A stretch of DNA of 64,000 nt from Atriophallophorus winterbourni (Eukaryota > Platyhelminthes > Trematoda > Plagiorchiida > Microphallidae), in the NCBI GenBank assembly GCA_013407085.1, contig JACCGJ010001771.1, positions 1 through 64,000 on the forward strand, written 5' to 3'. Under the pieces are notes generated by a model. The model was given only the letters and a program-made list of their open reading frames with translations. It was not told the DNA's origin and did not search any database. The position numbers were made by a program, and so were the translations under genes. Positions 33,101 to 41,600 of the stretch are shown here, piece after piece; position 1 is the first letter of the stretch; every line of letters starts with the position of its first letter.

Positions 33101-36100
33101 GATACAACTACCGAGATACGTAAAACGATCCACAATTTCAAGCGCCTGATTGTCAAGTAATAAAGCGTTGTTCGATAAGTCGATGTCCTGCAGAAGAACA
33201 CTGCACTTAGAGGGCGCAAAACGCATTCCAAATGCGGGCACAATACTAGATAGCTTGTTCAGTATCGCCTGTGCATCTGTGTATGAGTCGAAGAGCAGAA
33301 CTATGTCATCAGCATAATCCAAGTCGAGAAGCTTGACGCCTGGCATTATGTGAACTCCGAAAGCTGGGGCACCATCGTTGCATAATTCCATAATTGCATC
33401 AATTACAAAATTGAACAAAAACGGAGAAATCGGGCATCCTTGTCGGACGCCACTTGTGGTGTGGAATTTGGGTGAGAGTTCATTGTAAACCCTAACGCAT
33501 CCGGATGTATGAGCATAAAGTGCGCGTAGTATGTTGACATACTTATGCGGAACGCCTTTGCACAGCAAGGTCTTAAACAGGACATTTCGATCGACTGAAT
33601 CAAATGCTCCTTTGAAGTCTAAAAAGATGGCTATTGTCGGCTGTCGATAGGTGTGCCGCAGTTCTAATATCCGTCGAAGAGTAAAAATGTGGTCGACACA
33701 GCCTCTGCCAGGCCGGAAGCCAGCTTGCTGCTCACGGATCTGTGATTCCCTATGCGATGTTAATCTTCGAAGACATATGGACGCTAATAATCTCGTAATG
33801 ATGGGAGTGAGACTTATCCCACGGTGATTAGAGCATGAGCTTCGCACACCTTTTTTAAATATAGGTATGATAACTGATTCGCCCCAACTCGGAGGGACGG
33901 ATTCTGACATCCACACTTCACGGAGGAGATCTCCTAATGTGCTGATTAGTACTTGGCCACCTTCTTTGAACAAAACAGGCGGTATGTCATCGGGGCCAGC
34001 AGCTTTGAATCGTTTCATGGATTCGATACATGCTTTAATTTCTAAATCATTAGGGGGATCTACGCTAACAGGCCAAGGATCACACTGCCTCAAGTGAGGG
34101 AATGATTCTGTTGCAGGCGACCAGCTGAATTGTTCTTCAAAATGTTCGGCCCAGCGTGACAGGCGGCGATTCTTATTAGTGATAAGAGTACCGTCTAATT
34201 CCGCTATAGTCTCACTCACTCCTTGTTTCGTAGGCCCAGTCGATCGAATAAGTTGGAAGAGTTTTCGCACGTTACCCGCATTATTTGCTATTTCCATTTC
34301 TTCTACCTTATTTAGCCACCACCTTTCTCTGTCTAGTCTTAAGCTCCGTTTAAGTTCATTCCTCACGCGTCTACGCTCTGTATTGTGTCCAGGACCATGA
34401 GGTATTTCGCGTCGCTGGTGAAGAATTTCTATAGAGCGCTGTGAAATCCAGTGGGACTTTTGGGTTGGTTGTGCAGTCTCACAGGCTGTTATTGCGGCGG
34501 CTCGCATAATCCCTGCTATTTTGTTCCACCTTTCATCGGTAGTTGCATACTGGGCAACTGGGAGTGAGTTACTCAAGGTGGTCCTATAAATGTCTTGAAC
34601 TGCAGGCTGAAAGAATTTTTCGACAGCAATGCGTTTCCATTCGAGGGCTTCGTACCGGAGAACTTTAACGAGAACCTACATCGCACAAGAGCATGATCTG
34701 AATCTACGCAGGTATTCCAAAAAGAGCGGCAGTCCTCAATGCAACCTCTCCAGCGAGCACTTATGGCGATATGGTCGATTTGGGCCGAAGGTTGGCTTCC
34801 ATCCGGCGAGCGCCATGTGGCACATTGACATCTTTTATGGCGAAAGGAGGTGCTGCTAATGAATAATCGAGATTGTGCACAGAATTGTATAAACCGTTCA
34901 CCATTATCTGTGCGTTGGCTTTCAAGACCAAACATGCCACCTAATTGTGATTCAGATGTATCTAAGCGACCTAGTCTGGCATTCATATCTCCTGCTAAGA
35001 CAACAATATCGGAGCTTTTTGCACGTCGCAAAAGAGCATAAAGATCGTCGTAGAAGGCGTTCTTCTCGTCGTCGGAATTGGTGTTAGTCGGAGCGTAAGT
35101 TGCTACAATAAACAAGCATCTCTGATTAGAAGATTTTGAGTTTGGTCTAATATTAGTGGCTAGTCTAACTGCGCACATCCTGCTATTGCGAGGAATCCAA
35201 TCGATTAGACAGGATTCGGCACGTGAATTCAGCACTATACCAACACCCGCCTGTCCTGAAATGGCAGCTACAGAATCACCAGAGCAGCGCAAAAAGTAGC
35301 GAGTTGAAAGATTTGGGGCAGTAAGTTCAGTAATTATAGACGGATCATATAAGCGCGTTTCCGATCAACAGCAAACATCAATAGATAGACTATCTAAGGT
35401 AAGAGCCAGTGCAGCTTGCTGGCCTATTTGTCTCAGAGTCCTAACATTCTTCTTGGTCAGCATTACACTAGTAGCAAATACCGAGTGTTGAACTACCATA
35501 AAAAAGTGGGAAAAGATGGGACCTAGAAAACTGAAACCTTTAGAAGGTTCAGCATGGACAATGAGGTGAAGTGCCTACAACTTCAATCTAACACGCGTTC
35601 AATCAAGTGTTGTAAAGTAATGAAGCAATATCAGCACGACGGCTTCCTTGCCGTTTTTACTCTCATGCATCATAATCAACTTTGCTCGCTGTTCCACTTG
35701 ATAGCATAAAACATTAACCAAACGCTCCAAGATGTCTACTACATGACCGCCGCTGAACGCGATTCTGGACCATATATCTTAAGAGTGAAAAATCACTGCG
35801 TATTCTGATCGCATGGACCCCAACCAGGGTGGCGGATTGTTTCAACCACAGATTTTTTGGCTCTCAAGTCCTTCGTCTGCTTCAACCAAGTCCCAGTCTG
35901 CCTACCCTCACAACTACCTCATTCCGATTTATTTTTGGCAAAATACGTTTGCAAAACGATTATTTTCCGTTCGCAAAACGTGATTTTTTTTAGCTAAACC
36001 TATGCATATTACCTTCCTTTTCCGTATCTACGTTGCTAACAAAGATTCAATCGCGGATATTTGCGTTAGGTCTTTGGTGGTGCGGAGACAGCGGTTGTTA

Positions 36101-38045
36101 GAGGCCTGCAGGAGTCTGAATTCTTTTTTCGATGTTTCACATTTGCACAACAAGACCGCTCGAATTGTTGCCTTAAATTCTACAATTGGGCTTTAGAGAC
36201 AAATCTCCCTGATTACAGATGACTCCAATTACGAAATGCTACTTTTGCTTTGGAACTGTGAGCTGATCTCTTATATAAACACGCATTTTAATGTAACGAT
36301 CCAAATAGGTAGAACAGACTACAGTCACAAGTTCCTCGTTGTGGAGGCTTGACGCAGTTTCTGTCTGATCTAAATCCTATAGCAAAACCTTGCTCTTGAA
36401 AGGCGCAAAACGCATTCCAAAGGATGGTATGATACTACATAGTTGGTCTGAAGTGGTCGGAATATTCGTTTAAGAATCGGAGAGGGAAAATGCTTCTTCA
36501 GTAATGTCTAAATCAACAAACTGCTATCACAACAGGGTGTCAGTCGGTCTGCATGAAGTGCTTCCATTATAGAATCAGTTAGAAAATTGAACAAAATGGC
36601 GAAATTGGACATCCTTATCGGAAGTTTGCTGGCAGGCTATCTTAAACCCTAATGCTCCTAAAACCATAGGGATCAAATGCCTGAAATATGTTATAAGGTA
36701 CTAAACGACGCATTTCTGTCAACGAAATTGAAGACACTTAGAAATTAAAATCTCTACTACAAACAAGCAACGCTTACTCTGATTTCAGAAAGTTGTGTCG
36801 ACAAATGTAGCTAGTCACACAGCACATATCGTGCTATTGGCGGGTTTCCAGTCTAAAAATGAGGTTTCTGTGCGTGAACCCAGTACTATACATAGACACG
36901 CTTGACCCCGGAAAGAAGAAAAGGAAACACCGGAGCTGTTAAAAGAGTGCATGTTGGAAAGGTTTGGTGCAGTCAATTCTTTTACCATGAAGACATCACA
37001 TGGTATTATCTAACAAACAGTCAACATCGACGGAGAACTTGTCTAATTAGAAGGCTAGAGCAGCTTGCTGTCCTGTTTTGCGCATTCATGGGATCTGCGT
37101 ATACAGACGTTCGCGGTTTTAAAAACGATCTTTGGGTTCTTGGTATACTAAGCTTCAAATAGGTTTCTGCCGGTTGCTTGTCACACTGAATGATAACGTT
37201 TGACGCTTGTAAAGTTGATAGAGGGGTCAGAATAAGATTGAAGAGTATGACCAGTACAACTAGTTTTAAAGTACCCCCTGCTGTATGCCGCAGGTTAGGA
37301 GACCCGATTTATCATACGCAACGGCCGATGCTCTATGAAGTTAGATTTAGTTGTAATTCTCACGTTGGCATGTGAGCTGGTATATTGCCAGCTTGCCCAT
37401 ACCTTGATAGAAGAACAAAATCTTTAAATAAATAACCCTACCCAGAAGACACCAGGAACGTCCTCCATACTCACAATATTGTTCAAGGTAATTGCTAAGT
37501 TACCGATAACCATAGTTGATGGGGTCAATTCTAACGATATTTGCAATACCCCTTCAAATCTTTGAAGGGCTTCTGTGATCGGGAGCGCAATACAGTATAA
37601 TGCATCAATGGTAGTTGACAAGGTATTTTCGCGATTGTGTATAGTTGGGGAGTGAATGACTTCTAAGGAGCTCGAGATTGCACAACCGGTTTTACAAGGT
37701 CAGCGGACAGCCAGTCATGCACGTGATATTCTTATTGCACACCGAAGAACTTGCATTTTTACACCATCATAAATACATCTATGTTTAACTTTACGTTTTG
37801 CACAGGTCATTTTGAAACATGAAGGTGTTACTCCTCATGGTACAATAATTCATCATGCTGGTGAAGGCATGCCGAACTATGAAAATCCCCGTGTGCGTGG
37901 TTCTCTTTATGTCACGTTTGATGTGGCTTACCCCACAAACCGAAAACTTGGCGAAGACGAGCGGACTAAGCTCATTGATCTCTTCCCCGAAGCCTCAGGT
38001 TCAGTGCTGCACTTGAATTTGGATCCGTTGGATGTCAACGTCTGA
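24123..38045 (+). CDS. DNAJB11: DNAJB11/ERdj3-like ER co-chaperone, six exons
   Basis: Six exons (24123-24181, 24218-24374, 29531-29895, 30667-30807, 31936-32047, 37806-38045) join in frame to 1074 nt, 357 residues, matching the ~358 of the animal protein. Residues 1-19 are a signal peptide ([19 protein letters not shown]). The J domain covers about 21-86 with HPD at 50-52. A Gly/Phe-rich link follows, then substrate-binding domains with the paired CRC and CDDC cysteines, and ERRGDDL/HLDGHK motifs of the C-terminal half. The family works in the ER lumen, delivering unfolded clients to BiP and stimulating its ATPase. The ATG lies in a good context (AAATGG). Introns 2 and 5 are over 5 kb and carry a Gypsy and RTE elements. 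No AATAAA is evident close downstream. Confidence 0.93.
24182..24217 (+). other. DNAJB11: 36-bp micro-intron of DNAJB11
   Basis: It begins GTACGT and ends CATCTAG. It contains an in-frame TAA, so it must be removed. Very short introns near gene 5' ends are known from schistosomes. Its length is a multiple of three, but retention would truncate the protein at 26 residues. Confidence 0.8.
24218..24374 (+). CDS. DNAJB11: DNAJB11 exon 2 (J domain)
   Basis: 157 nt encoding [19 protein letters not shown] through [10 protein letters not shown] to KLAEAYE. It holds J-domain helices II and III and the HPD motif. The donor is GTAAAC, phase 0. Confidence 0.93.
24375..25370 (+). other. DNAJB11 intron 2, left part
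   Basis: AT-rich intron sequence with no gene. The 5' LTR of the Gypsy element should fall near the right end, but no copy of the candidate 3' LTR could be found here by eye. Confidence 0.5.
25378..29007 (+). CDS. Gypsy Gag-Pol polyprotein
   Basis: The frame is open for 1209 codons; the likely true start is the ATG at 25423 ([15 protein letters not shown]), 15 codons in. Domains in order: Gag to about residue 225; two CCHC knuckles from residue 232 ([14 protein letters not shown] and [14 protein letters not shown]); protease with DTGS at about 314; RT with [23 protein letters not shown] and a catalytic box reading YIDN, with AAC at 27136-27138, residue 587; RNase H ([14 protein letters not shown]); HHCC integrase zinc finger; and DDE integrase with Asp 921 (SIDFKGPL), Asp 979 (HSDRGSSF) and Glu 1015 (GQVERLNG). 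The last two are 35 residues apart, the canonical DD35E. The end [11 protein letters not shown] resembles other Gypsy C termini. Only the RT aspartate-to-asparagine change questions activity. Confidence 0.92.
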   Translation: MGKLSNCMNLLIYNTMDPTLRPRFFDADPNSPDAPKRWNHWFRTFNTYLNSVEPSKSDKLETLIHFLDPLVYDNIADCADYNSAIDALRQLYIRPKNIIYARYLLQTCKQEPDQDVDQFVLKLKSLAKDCEFKTVTAVEYQNECIRDAVINGIQSSSIREKLLAQSELSLDGAHRLARSLELAHKHSQSYTGNQSFSCSAIPSTQQKPAEPSPQSNLCGDHTTALSTSMQTCYFCGYTRHPRSKCPARESVCNLCGKRGHFQRVCRSKTRLNHHTNCALMPVLSSMSVAAAPACLSRTITTVEINGISLRALVDTGSSCSFISSNIVNSYNWKVYPSSSVVKMASMTLSCRTMGYCSVSIQYGCALYKNFKLFVLPNLCTEVLFGHDFLGLHSKIEIPFGGDRDAFTLCGLTAASVESPSLFTNLSPACKPIATKSRRHCPDDEQFIRIEVDRLLQEGIIEYSTSPWRAQVLITKNTNHKRRMVVDYSQTINQFTYLDAYPLPRLDKMIEEISRFGIYSTLDLLSAYHQIPIAATDRPYTAFEASGSLFQFCRIPFGVTNGVACFQRAMDGIIKSENLKNTYAYIDNVTVCGNTQEEHDAHFESFMKATRKYGITLNDSKTVTAAKEICLLGYKVSKGVIRPDPERMEPIRKLPPPRNAKELQRVIGMFAYYSHWIPTFSDKINKLVKNKTFPLPDDVHSTFENLKSELECAILITIDYNEPLVIETDASDVAIAASLSQNHKPIAFFSRTLNPSEKNHSAVEKEAYAIVESIRKWRHYLLGRPFKLVTDQRSVAFMYGGSQKSKIKNDKIQRWKIELSEYKYDVVYRPGKENHVADTLSRNICASITNPEQLKELHTSLCHPGITRMFHFVRCKNLPYSVDDVKRVIANCRVCAELKPRFFKSSGTLIKATQPFERLSIDFKGPLPSSTRNRYLLTLIDEFSRFPFAFPCADMSSATVIGCLTQLFTLFGMPAYIHSDRGSSFLSSELKNFLTEKGIAMSHTSAYNPQGNGQVERLNGTLWKTISLALKTHNLPITRWETVLPDALHSLRSLLCTSTNHTPHERMFQYARRSCSGTSLPSWLTTPGSVLLQRCDRSSKYQPLVEEVELLSCNPHYARIAHQDGRTETVSLRRLAPTVRETTTDPCDHPDSDTNIEQRTSDVTQEDHNNNSRSVEMLPMSSHETLTPTYPELLEKQQRVRPYDLRNREA
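29060..29234 (+). repeat. Candidate 3' LTR of the intron 2 Gypsy element
   Basis: Starts TGTCATG directly after a purine-rich tract and ends TTACAACA, giving TG..CA ends and ~175 bp. No second copy was seen, so the assignment rests on position and ends only. Confidence 0.35.
29531..29895 (+). CDS. DNAJB11: DNAJB11 exon 3
   Basis: 365 nt following the acceptor TTTCACAG. It encodes [19 protein letters not shown], the Gly/Phe-rich segment, [20 protein letters not shown] and the cysteine pairs RKCRC and CDDCPN. The donor is GTATGT, phase 2. Confidence 0.93.
29896..30666 (+). other. DNAJB11 intron 3 with a foldback-family arm
   Basis: 30308-30560 carries one arm of the foldback family (AAAGTGACGCACACTCAGAC, ACCGTCAGGCTGCCCAGGCC) in the same orientation as the 14668-14895 arm. 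The rest has no recognised feature. Confidence 0.6.
30667..30807 (+). CDS. DNAJB11: DNAJB11 exon 4
   Basis: 141 nt after TTTCTCAG. It encodes [40 protein letters not shown] and RQL; the following K codon is completed by exon 5. The donor is GTGAGT, phase 2. Confidence 0.93.
30915..31060 (-). mobile_element. RTE-2 3' UTR fragment, minus orientation
   Basis: CATCATCATG followed by CAGCGTTACACCGATAGCA and ACTGAATGCTTAACGGCCAT matches the 3' UTR and TGA-type tail of the RTE-2 copy at 32172-32240. Only the 3' end is present. Confidence 0.6.
31120..31290 (+). mobile_element. RTE-2 3' coding/UTR fragment, plus orientation
   Basis: GAATTGTGTTCACTGGCGGCC (NRV.WRP-like) and TGTCAGGTGGAACGGCGAAA match the reverse complement of 32400-32520 and 35650-35790, the end of the RTE-2 RT and its 3' UTR. 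It lies opposite to the neighbouring fragment, giving a head-to-head arrangement. Confidence 0.6.
31291..31935 (+). other. DNAJB11 intron 4, right part
   Basis: AT-rich intron sequence with no recognised feature. Confidence 0.5.
31936..32047 (+). CDS. DNAJB11: DNAJB11 exon 5
   Basis: 112 nt after GTCTTTTAG. It encodes [20 protein letters not shown] and [17 protein letters not shown], the conserved C-terminal domain core. The donor is GTGAGT, phase 0. Confidence 0.93.
32477..34576 (-). CDS. RTE-2 reverse transcriptase (copy A)
   Basis: The frame has 699 uninterrupted codons. It shows [57 protein letters not shown] and the catalytic [12 protein letters not shown] (plus-strand 33300-33335), then [18 protein letters not shown] and [10 protein letters not shown]. 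The C-terminal end is TKHLLGVFA. All RT catalytic positions are intact. The frame begins in the middle of the expected endonuclease-RT protein and overlaps the endonuclease frame by 4 nt in a different phase, so it is separated by a frameshift. Longer antisense frames here are shadows. Confidence 0.88.
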   Translation of the reverse strand: MSNSLPVAQYATTDERWNKIAGIMRAAAITACETAQPTQKSHWISQRSIEILHQRREIPHGPGHNTERRRVRNELKRSLRLDRERWWLNKVEEMEIANNAGNVRKLFQLIRSTGPTKQGVSETIAELDGTLITNKNRRLSRWAEHFEEQFSWSPATESFPHLRQCDPWPVSVDPPNDLEIKACIESMKRFKAAGPDDIPPVLFKEGGQVLISTLGDLLREVWMSESVPPSWGESVIIPIFKKGVRSSCSNHRGISLTPIITRLLASICLRRLTSHRESQIREQQAGFRPGRGCVDHIFTLRRILELRHTYRQPTIAIFLDFKGAFDSVDRNVLFKTLLCKGVPHKYVNILRALYAHTSGCVRVYNELSPKFHTTSGVRQGCPISPFLFNFVIDAIMELCNDGAPAFGVHIMPGVKLLDLDYADDIVLLFDSYTDAQAILNKLSSIVPAFGMRFAPSKCSVLLQDIDLSNNALLLDNQALEIVDRFTYLGSCINNSASLDNEVSARISKATVAFRNLGHLWRQKGLSLLLKGRVYKATVRAVLLYGCETWTLRKEHIQRLQVFDNRCLRSILGVSCYNRMRTDALRNKLFGSNVDIEKQINLHRLRWLGHVLRMPDHRLPKQILFATPHPDWRKSRGGQTVTWHRQLKILTSNLSKVGAARLPGWCPRDHISQWLVTLQDMSRNRVQWRSCTKHLLGVFA
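34573..35292 (-). pseudogene. RTE-2 endonuclease (copy A), 5' broken
   Basis: 239 codons read [73 protein letters not shown] and [12 protein letters not shown] (SDH motif), an EEP endonuclease. The conserved start lies upstream of a stop: sense text with the SETR motif (catalytic Glu) is preceded by TGA at about 35366, and [15 protein letters not shown] continues to about 35458. The C-terminal end (FKTFIGPP) runs out of frame at the RT junction. Confidence 0.85.
35459..37135 (-). mobile_element. RTE-2 copy B, internally deleted
   Basis: 35459-35800 repeats the 3' UTR and last codons of copy A ([32 protein letters not shown]). 36040-36180 matches the post-RT region, 36370-36690 the RT core around the catalytic box, and 36740-37100 the endonuclease start. 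The part between RT core and endonuclease is missing and all frames are broken. It lies head to tail with copy A: its 3' end abuts copy A's 5' end at about 35459. Confidence 0.75.
37136..37805 (+). other. DNAJB11 intron 5, right part
   Basis: No gene recognised. A short piece near 37378-37415 (TATATTGCCAGCTTGCCCATACC) faintly resembles the inner foldback arm. Confidence 0.4.
37806..38045 (+). CDS. DNAJB11: DNAJB11 exon 6 (terminal)
   Basis: 240 nt after GTTTTGCACAG. It encodes [40 protein letters not shown] and the C-terminal tail to TGA at 38043-38045. The length fits the animal family. Confidence 0.93.
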   Translation, partial: VILKHEGVTPHGTIIHHAGEGMPNYENPRVRGSLYVTFDVAYPTNRKLGEDERTKLIDLFPEASGSVLHLNLDPLDVNV

Positions 38046-38442
38046 TCCAAATCTGATATTTTTCTATGCCGTGATGTGCCCAAAGTAGCCTTGATTGATA
38101 TTGCTTCTTTGACTTGCAAGCGAAATCTCTTCACTTTGTGTTTTCAGCTGCTTCTTGAGTTGTTTTTATCTGAATTTCATCATGTTTAGTATCTGTATTG
38201 TACAGTTGCAACTTTTGTTGAGCTTATGATACTAGATTTGATGAAATGTTGATATTTGTATTCAAACTTTGTTTTGATATCGTTTGAAAAGGAAAAGATG
38301 ATCTGGTTTGAAAATATATTTGCTAGTTTTTTTTATTATCTAGGTCAAAAGGTTCACCTCCGGCAACTGAGAGGTTTTTCCGAGATGATTCGTATTGTTT
38401 GTGGTTAATCAAATATCGAGATGGTTTTTGTGGATCGTTTGC
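38046..38442. other. Convergent intergenic region (397 bp)
   Basis: It separates the stop codons of DNAJB11 (plus) and the dynein heavy chain (minus), so it must hold both 3' UTRs, which may overlap. No plus-strand AATAAA was seen. Confidence 0.7.
38332..38337 (-). terminator. Candidate polyadenylation signal for the dynein gene
   Basis: TTTATT on the plus strand is AATAAA on the minus strand, about 105 nt past the dynein stop codon. Confidence 0.55.
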
Positions 38443-38649
38443 TTAATCGTCTAATTGGCATAGCAGTGCCACCCCGCGCATGATCCAATGGCTTTCCGGC
38501 TGATCTGATGTGAGCAGCATGGGTAGTACGAAATTCGTGGAATGGCCTGTTGTGGAAAGTACCCCGCGTCTTTCGCTTGTCTTGTACACCGGCGCGACGT
38601 AAGATGGTCGTGGTTGGATATCACTTTTTTTCATTGGGATCAACCAAAT
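38443..38649 (-). CDS. DNAH7: Dynein exon 17 of 17 in window (terminal)
   Basis: 207 nt from acceptor CCTTAG to the stop codon. It begins [11 protein letters not shown] and contains [19 protein letters not shown], the conserved C-terminal signature of axonemal heavy chains. Confidence 0.92.
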   Translation of the reverse strand: MWLIPMKKSDIQPRPSYVAPVYKTSERRGVLSTTGHSTNFVLPMLLTSDQPESHWIMRGVALLCQLDD

Positions 38650-41600
38650 CTAAGGATTGTAAAAAATGGAGAATATTCATGTGGTTCGCGTAGTATAGAT
38701 ATACGCTTGCTCAATTGGCTCACCTTCAAAATCTTGCAAATCAACCGTCACCAAACAGTCGGATGGGAATCGTGCAATATTAGAGTCCTACCATGTGTAA
38801 CCCTTTCTCAGGATGTATATGGTATGTTATGAAAGCACAAACCTGATCCAGACAAAGTGCCGCACAGTCAGAGACTGCACGTGGGCTAAGATACTGTCAG
38901 GATGTAGGTTATAAAATTGACACCTTACAAAATCCTAGTGCCTGTTATCATACTGTCAAAGTTTCCTGTGGCTAGGATAGTAAAAGCTTCCACCTACCTC
39001 ATGAAAATCGCACCTGCTTAACCGCGAAATCCCGCAGCTACTAGACTGGGCTATCGGCGCACCGATATAGAGCACCATTTAGCAACTTGACGGACTTCAC
39101 CTAGTGATTGTGGAACGCGGAGTGATGTATCGTTCTCACGGATCATTGAGCTCGTCTCATGTGACGACCGAAGCTAGCTTCCACAACATGTTTCGCCGAT
39201 CCCTATTGCTATAAGCGTTTGTACAAAATTAGAGTCGAGATGCACCAGAACTATTGCTTATGCTATCCTGTCTAAAACGTATCTTGTCTGATATTGGTAT
39301 GAGGTCGATAATTGCTTTCTAAATATCGTGATGTGTTGGTAAGACTGTCTCCATTATGGTTGGTATATACACATTTAATGTTCTTGAGTACTGGACACTG
39401 AATATGCAATCCCTAATTAGATGGAAATCTCCGATTAGCTCATCTGCCGTGATTACATTGTTTCGAAGCACATATTCATTAGTGTCTAATTCTTGTTATA
39501 TCAGTTCTGTTCGTAAGGATGCGGCTTCGCTAAATTCATGGTATCAATCGGCTGATTGGTTCAGAACGTGTCTATATTCCGTAGTAATTTCAGAACCCGA
39601 TATATAATTAGTTGAATGACGTACCGGAGGAATTGGGTCTTGCAACACTTTCGGTAGCGATTCGGCCAACATTTTGGTTTTTCGATCCCACCTGGCTCCA
39701 TCGACAAACAATCCAGTTACATATGCCCCTGTTAGGGAAAACGCTTCTAATTAATGTTTATAAAAGGTTTAACAGTCACTTATTCATCCAGTTGCATTTT
39801 ACAGCTAATTAATGTGTCGAACAACATTTATATCAGTTGCTGAATTTCTTTTTAATTTAAATTGCATGGAAAGGAAACAATGTCAGTACGAATTCACGTA
39901 TTGTCCGGAACTCATTTTGACACCAACCATCATCCACGTAATATTCGCCAAGATGAGTGATGAGCAATCGCATTCGTTTTTCAAAGTGAAGCATTTTCCC
40001 GCGGAGAATGAAAAATTTATCAGTCGTATGATACTGAGCAGAACACTGGCCTTATTATTGATGGCAGTTAATGCATTCGGGCGGTGTTCGGACTGTCAAC
40101 TTATGATGGGAACTAAGTGCTGTTTTATTATCCATCTTTGTCATCATGAAATTCGCGCACATGTGAACTAGTGGTAGCTCGATAAAGAATTTCATGTGTC
40201 GCTCGCATCCCCCGCTCATACGTGGTGATATATTTGCCACGAGCCTGTACCCTGAGTTGTGCAAAGGGAGGTTATAGGTGTCCCTGCGTTCACAAGACAC
40301 AGGTAAAATAAGACTGCTTATTCCACACTGCCTTGATATTTTGACAAAACAATAAATTCGTATTCGATTGGAATATGTTTGGGACCGATCGTGTATTCAT
40401 AATGCAAAGAAATTTGAGTGCACTCGGTTAGAGGGAATATCAATCCCTTATTCGTGATTCCGCCTTGGCGGTGCACGTTTTCGATACGGGCCACAGCGTC
40501 GATCTAGACAATGTGGAAATATTGAGACGCGGCATTAAACCGTATAGCGAACGCTACATGCGGAGGCGGTCGAAATTGCCAAGGCTGGCAGTCAATAAGG
40601 TGGATGGGTCAGAAATCTCCACAATCTGGCGCTCAGCACTGATGCGAAGGTAAATAGTTGTTGTTCACCTTATACGTACTAGTTAATTTCTCTTCAAAAA
40701 TAGCTTAACTTTAACCCCGTTAGTTGTACTTTTACGCATGTGGGCCGCAGTGTCAACTGACCTTGATCGTGTTCACTTGTATTAGATTGATGTGGATACA
40801 TACTAGTACGCAAATCGACCACTGATCCTAGTCATGCCTACTAGACGTGACAAACCGTAGGCTGTTTAGCGGTAAGGTCAAATCAGTGGTGGTGGGTTGA
40901 AAGCTGCTTAGTCATGTTTCCTGCTCTGACGAAGCTTCTGTGTCAGAAGTGAAACGTTGCGCCAGAAAACCTGCTCTAACCGATTGCACTCAAATTTCTT
41001 TGTATAATGAATTCGTATATTCACAACTTTTCTGTGTGTTACGTTGTACGCACCAGTATTCGCACTCCAAATTAATCATTTCGTTTGGATGAAAGGTTGC
41101 GCTAGTTATGCAATGTAAACCTCAATCTTTTAGCTGATATGAAATTTTCTGTTCAACTGAACACACAAATCCAACAACCTGTGCTATGGAAGAATGCATG
41201 AACACATTGCTTACCTTCTTCGGGTGCTTGATCATACTTTTTGTCCTCTAAAACCTCGAATTCGAACGCGAGCAAGTCTATAGGAATTCGATGTTTTCGT
41301 GCATAGTTCTGTTGCACTCCAGTCAAGAAAGCTTGTGTGAAGAAGAAACCCGATATCCAGAACGTAGGCGGTGGTCCGTTGTCATACCAATCCTGCAATT
41401 CACAAACACACTCACGTGTTAAGGTATTAGAATAAACTGCTACCAAGCGTTATATCACAATTCAATTTCTGTACCATAAAGCTAACAGTGGTATCTTTCG
41501 CAATTTAGGTTCCCAACATGAGTATGGTTTTTTTATTGGACGAGGAATGTGTTCTTGACGAATTTCCATTTGGACCGCCGTTGCTTTCGCGATGATTACA

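Larger units (their letters stand above)
32172..35458 (-). mobile_element. RTE-like LINE (family 2), copy A, in DNAJB11 intron 5
   Basis: The 3' end is a TGA trinucleotide tail (32173-32189), typical of RTE elements. RT and endonuclease follow on the minus strand. The N terminus of the endonuclease region ([20 protein letters not shown]) reaches about 35458, where it joins copy B directly. Lesions are a TGA in the endonuclease start (near 35366) and a one-base frame change at the endonuclease-RT junction (about 34576-34600). It is antisense to DNAJB11. Confidence 0.88.
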
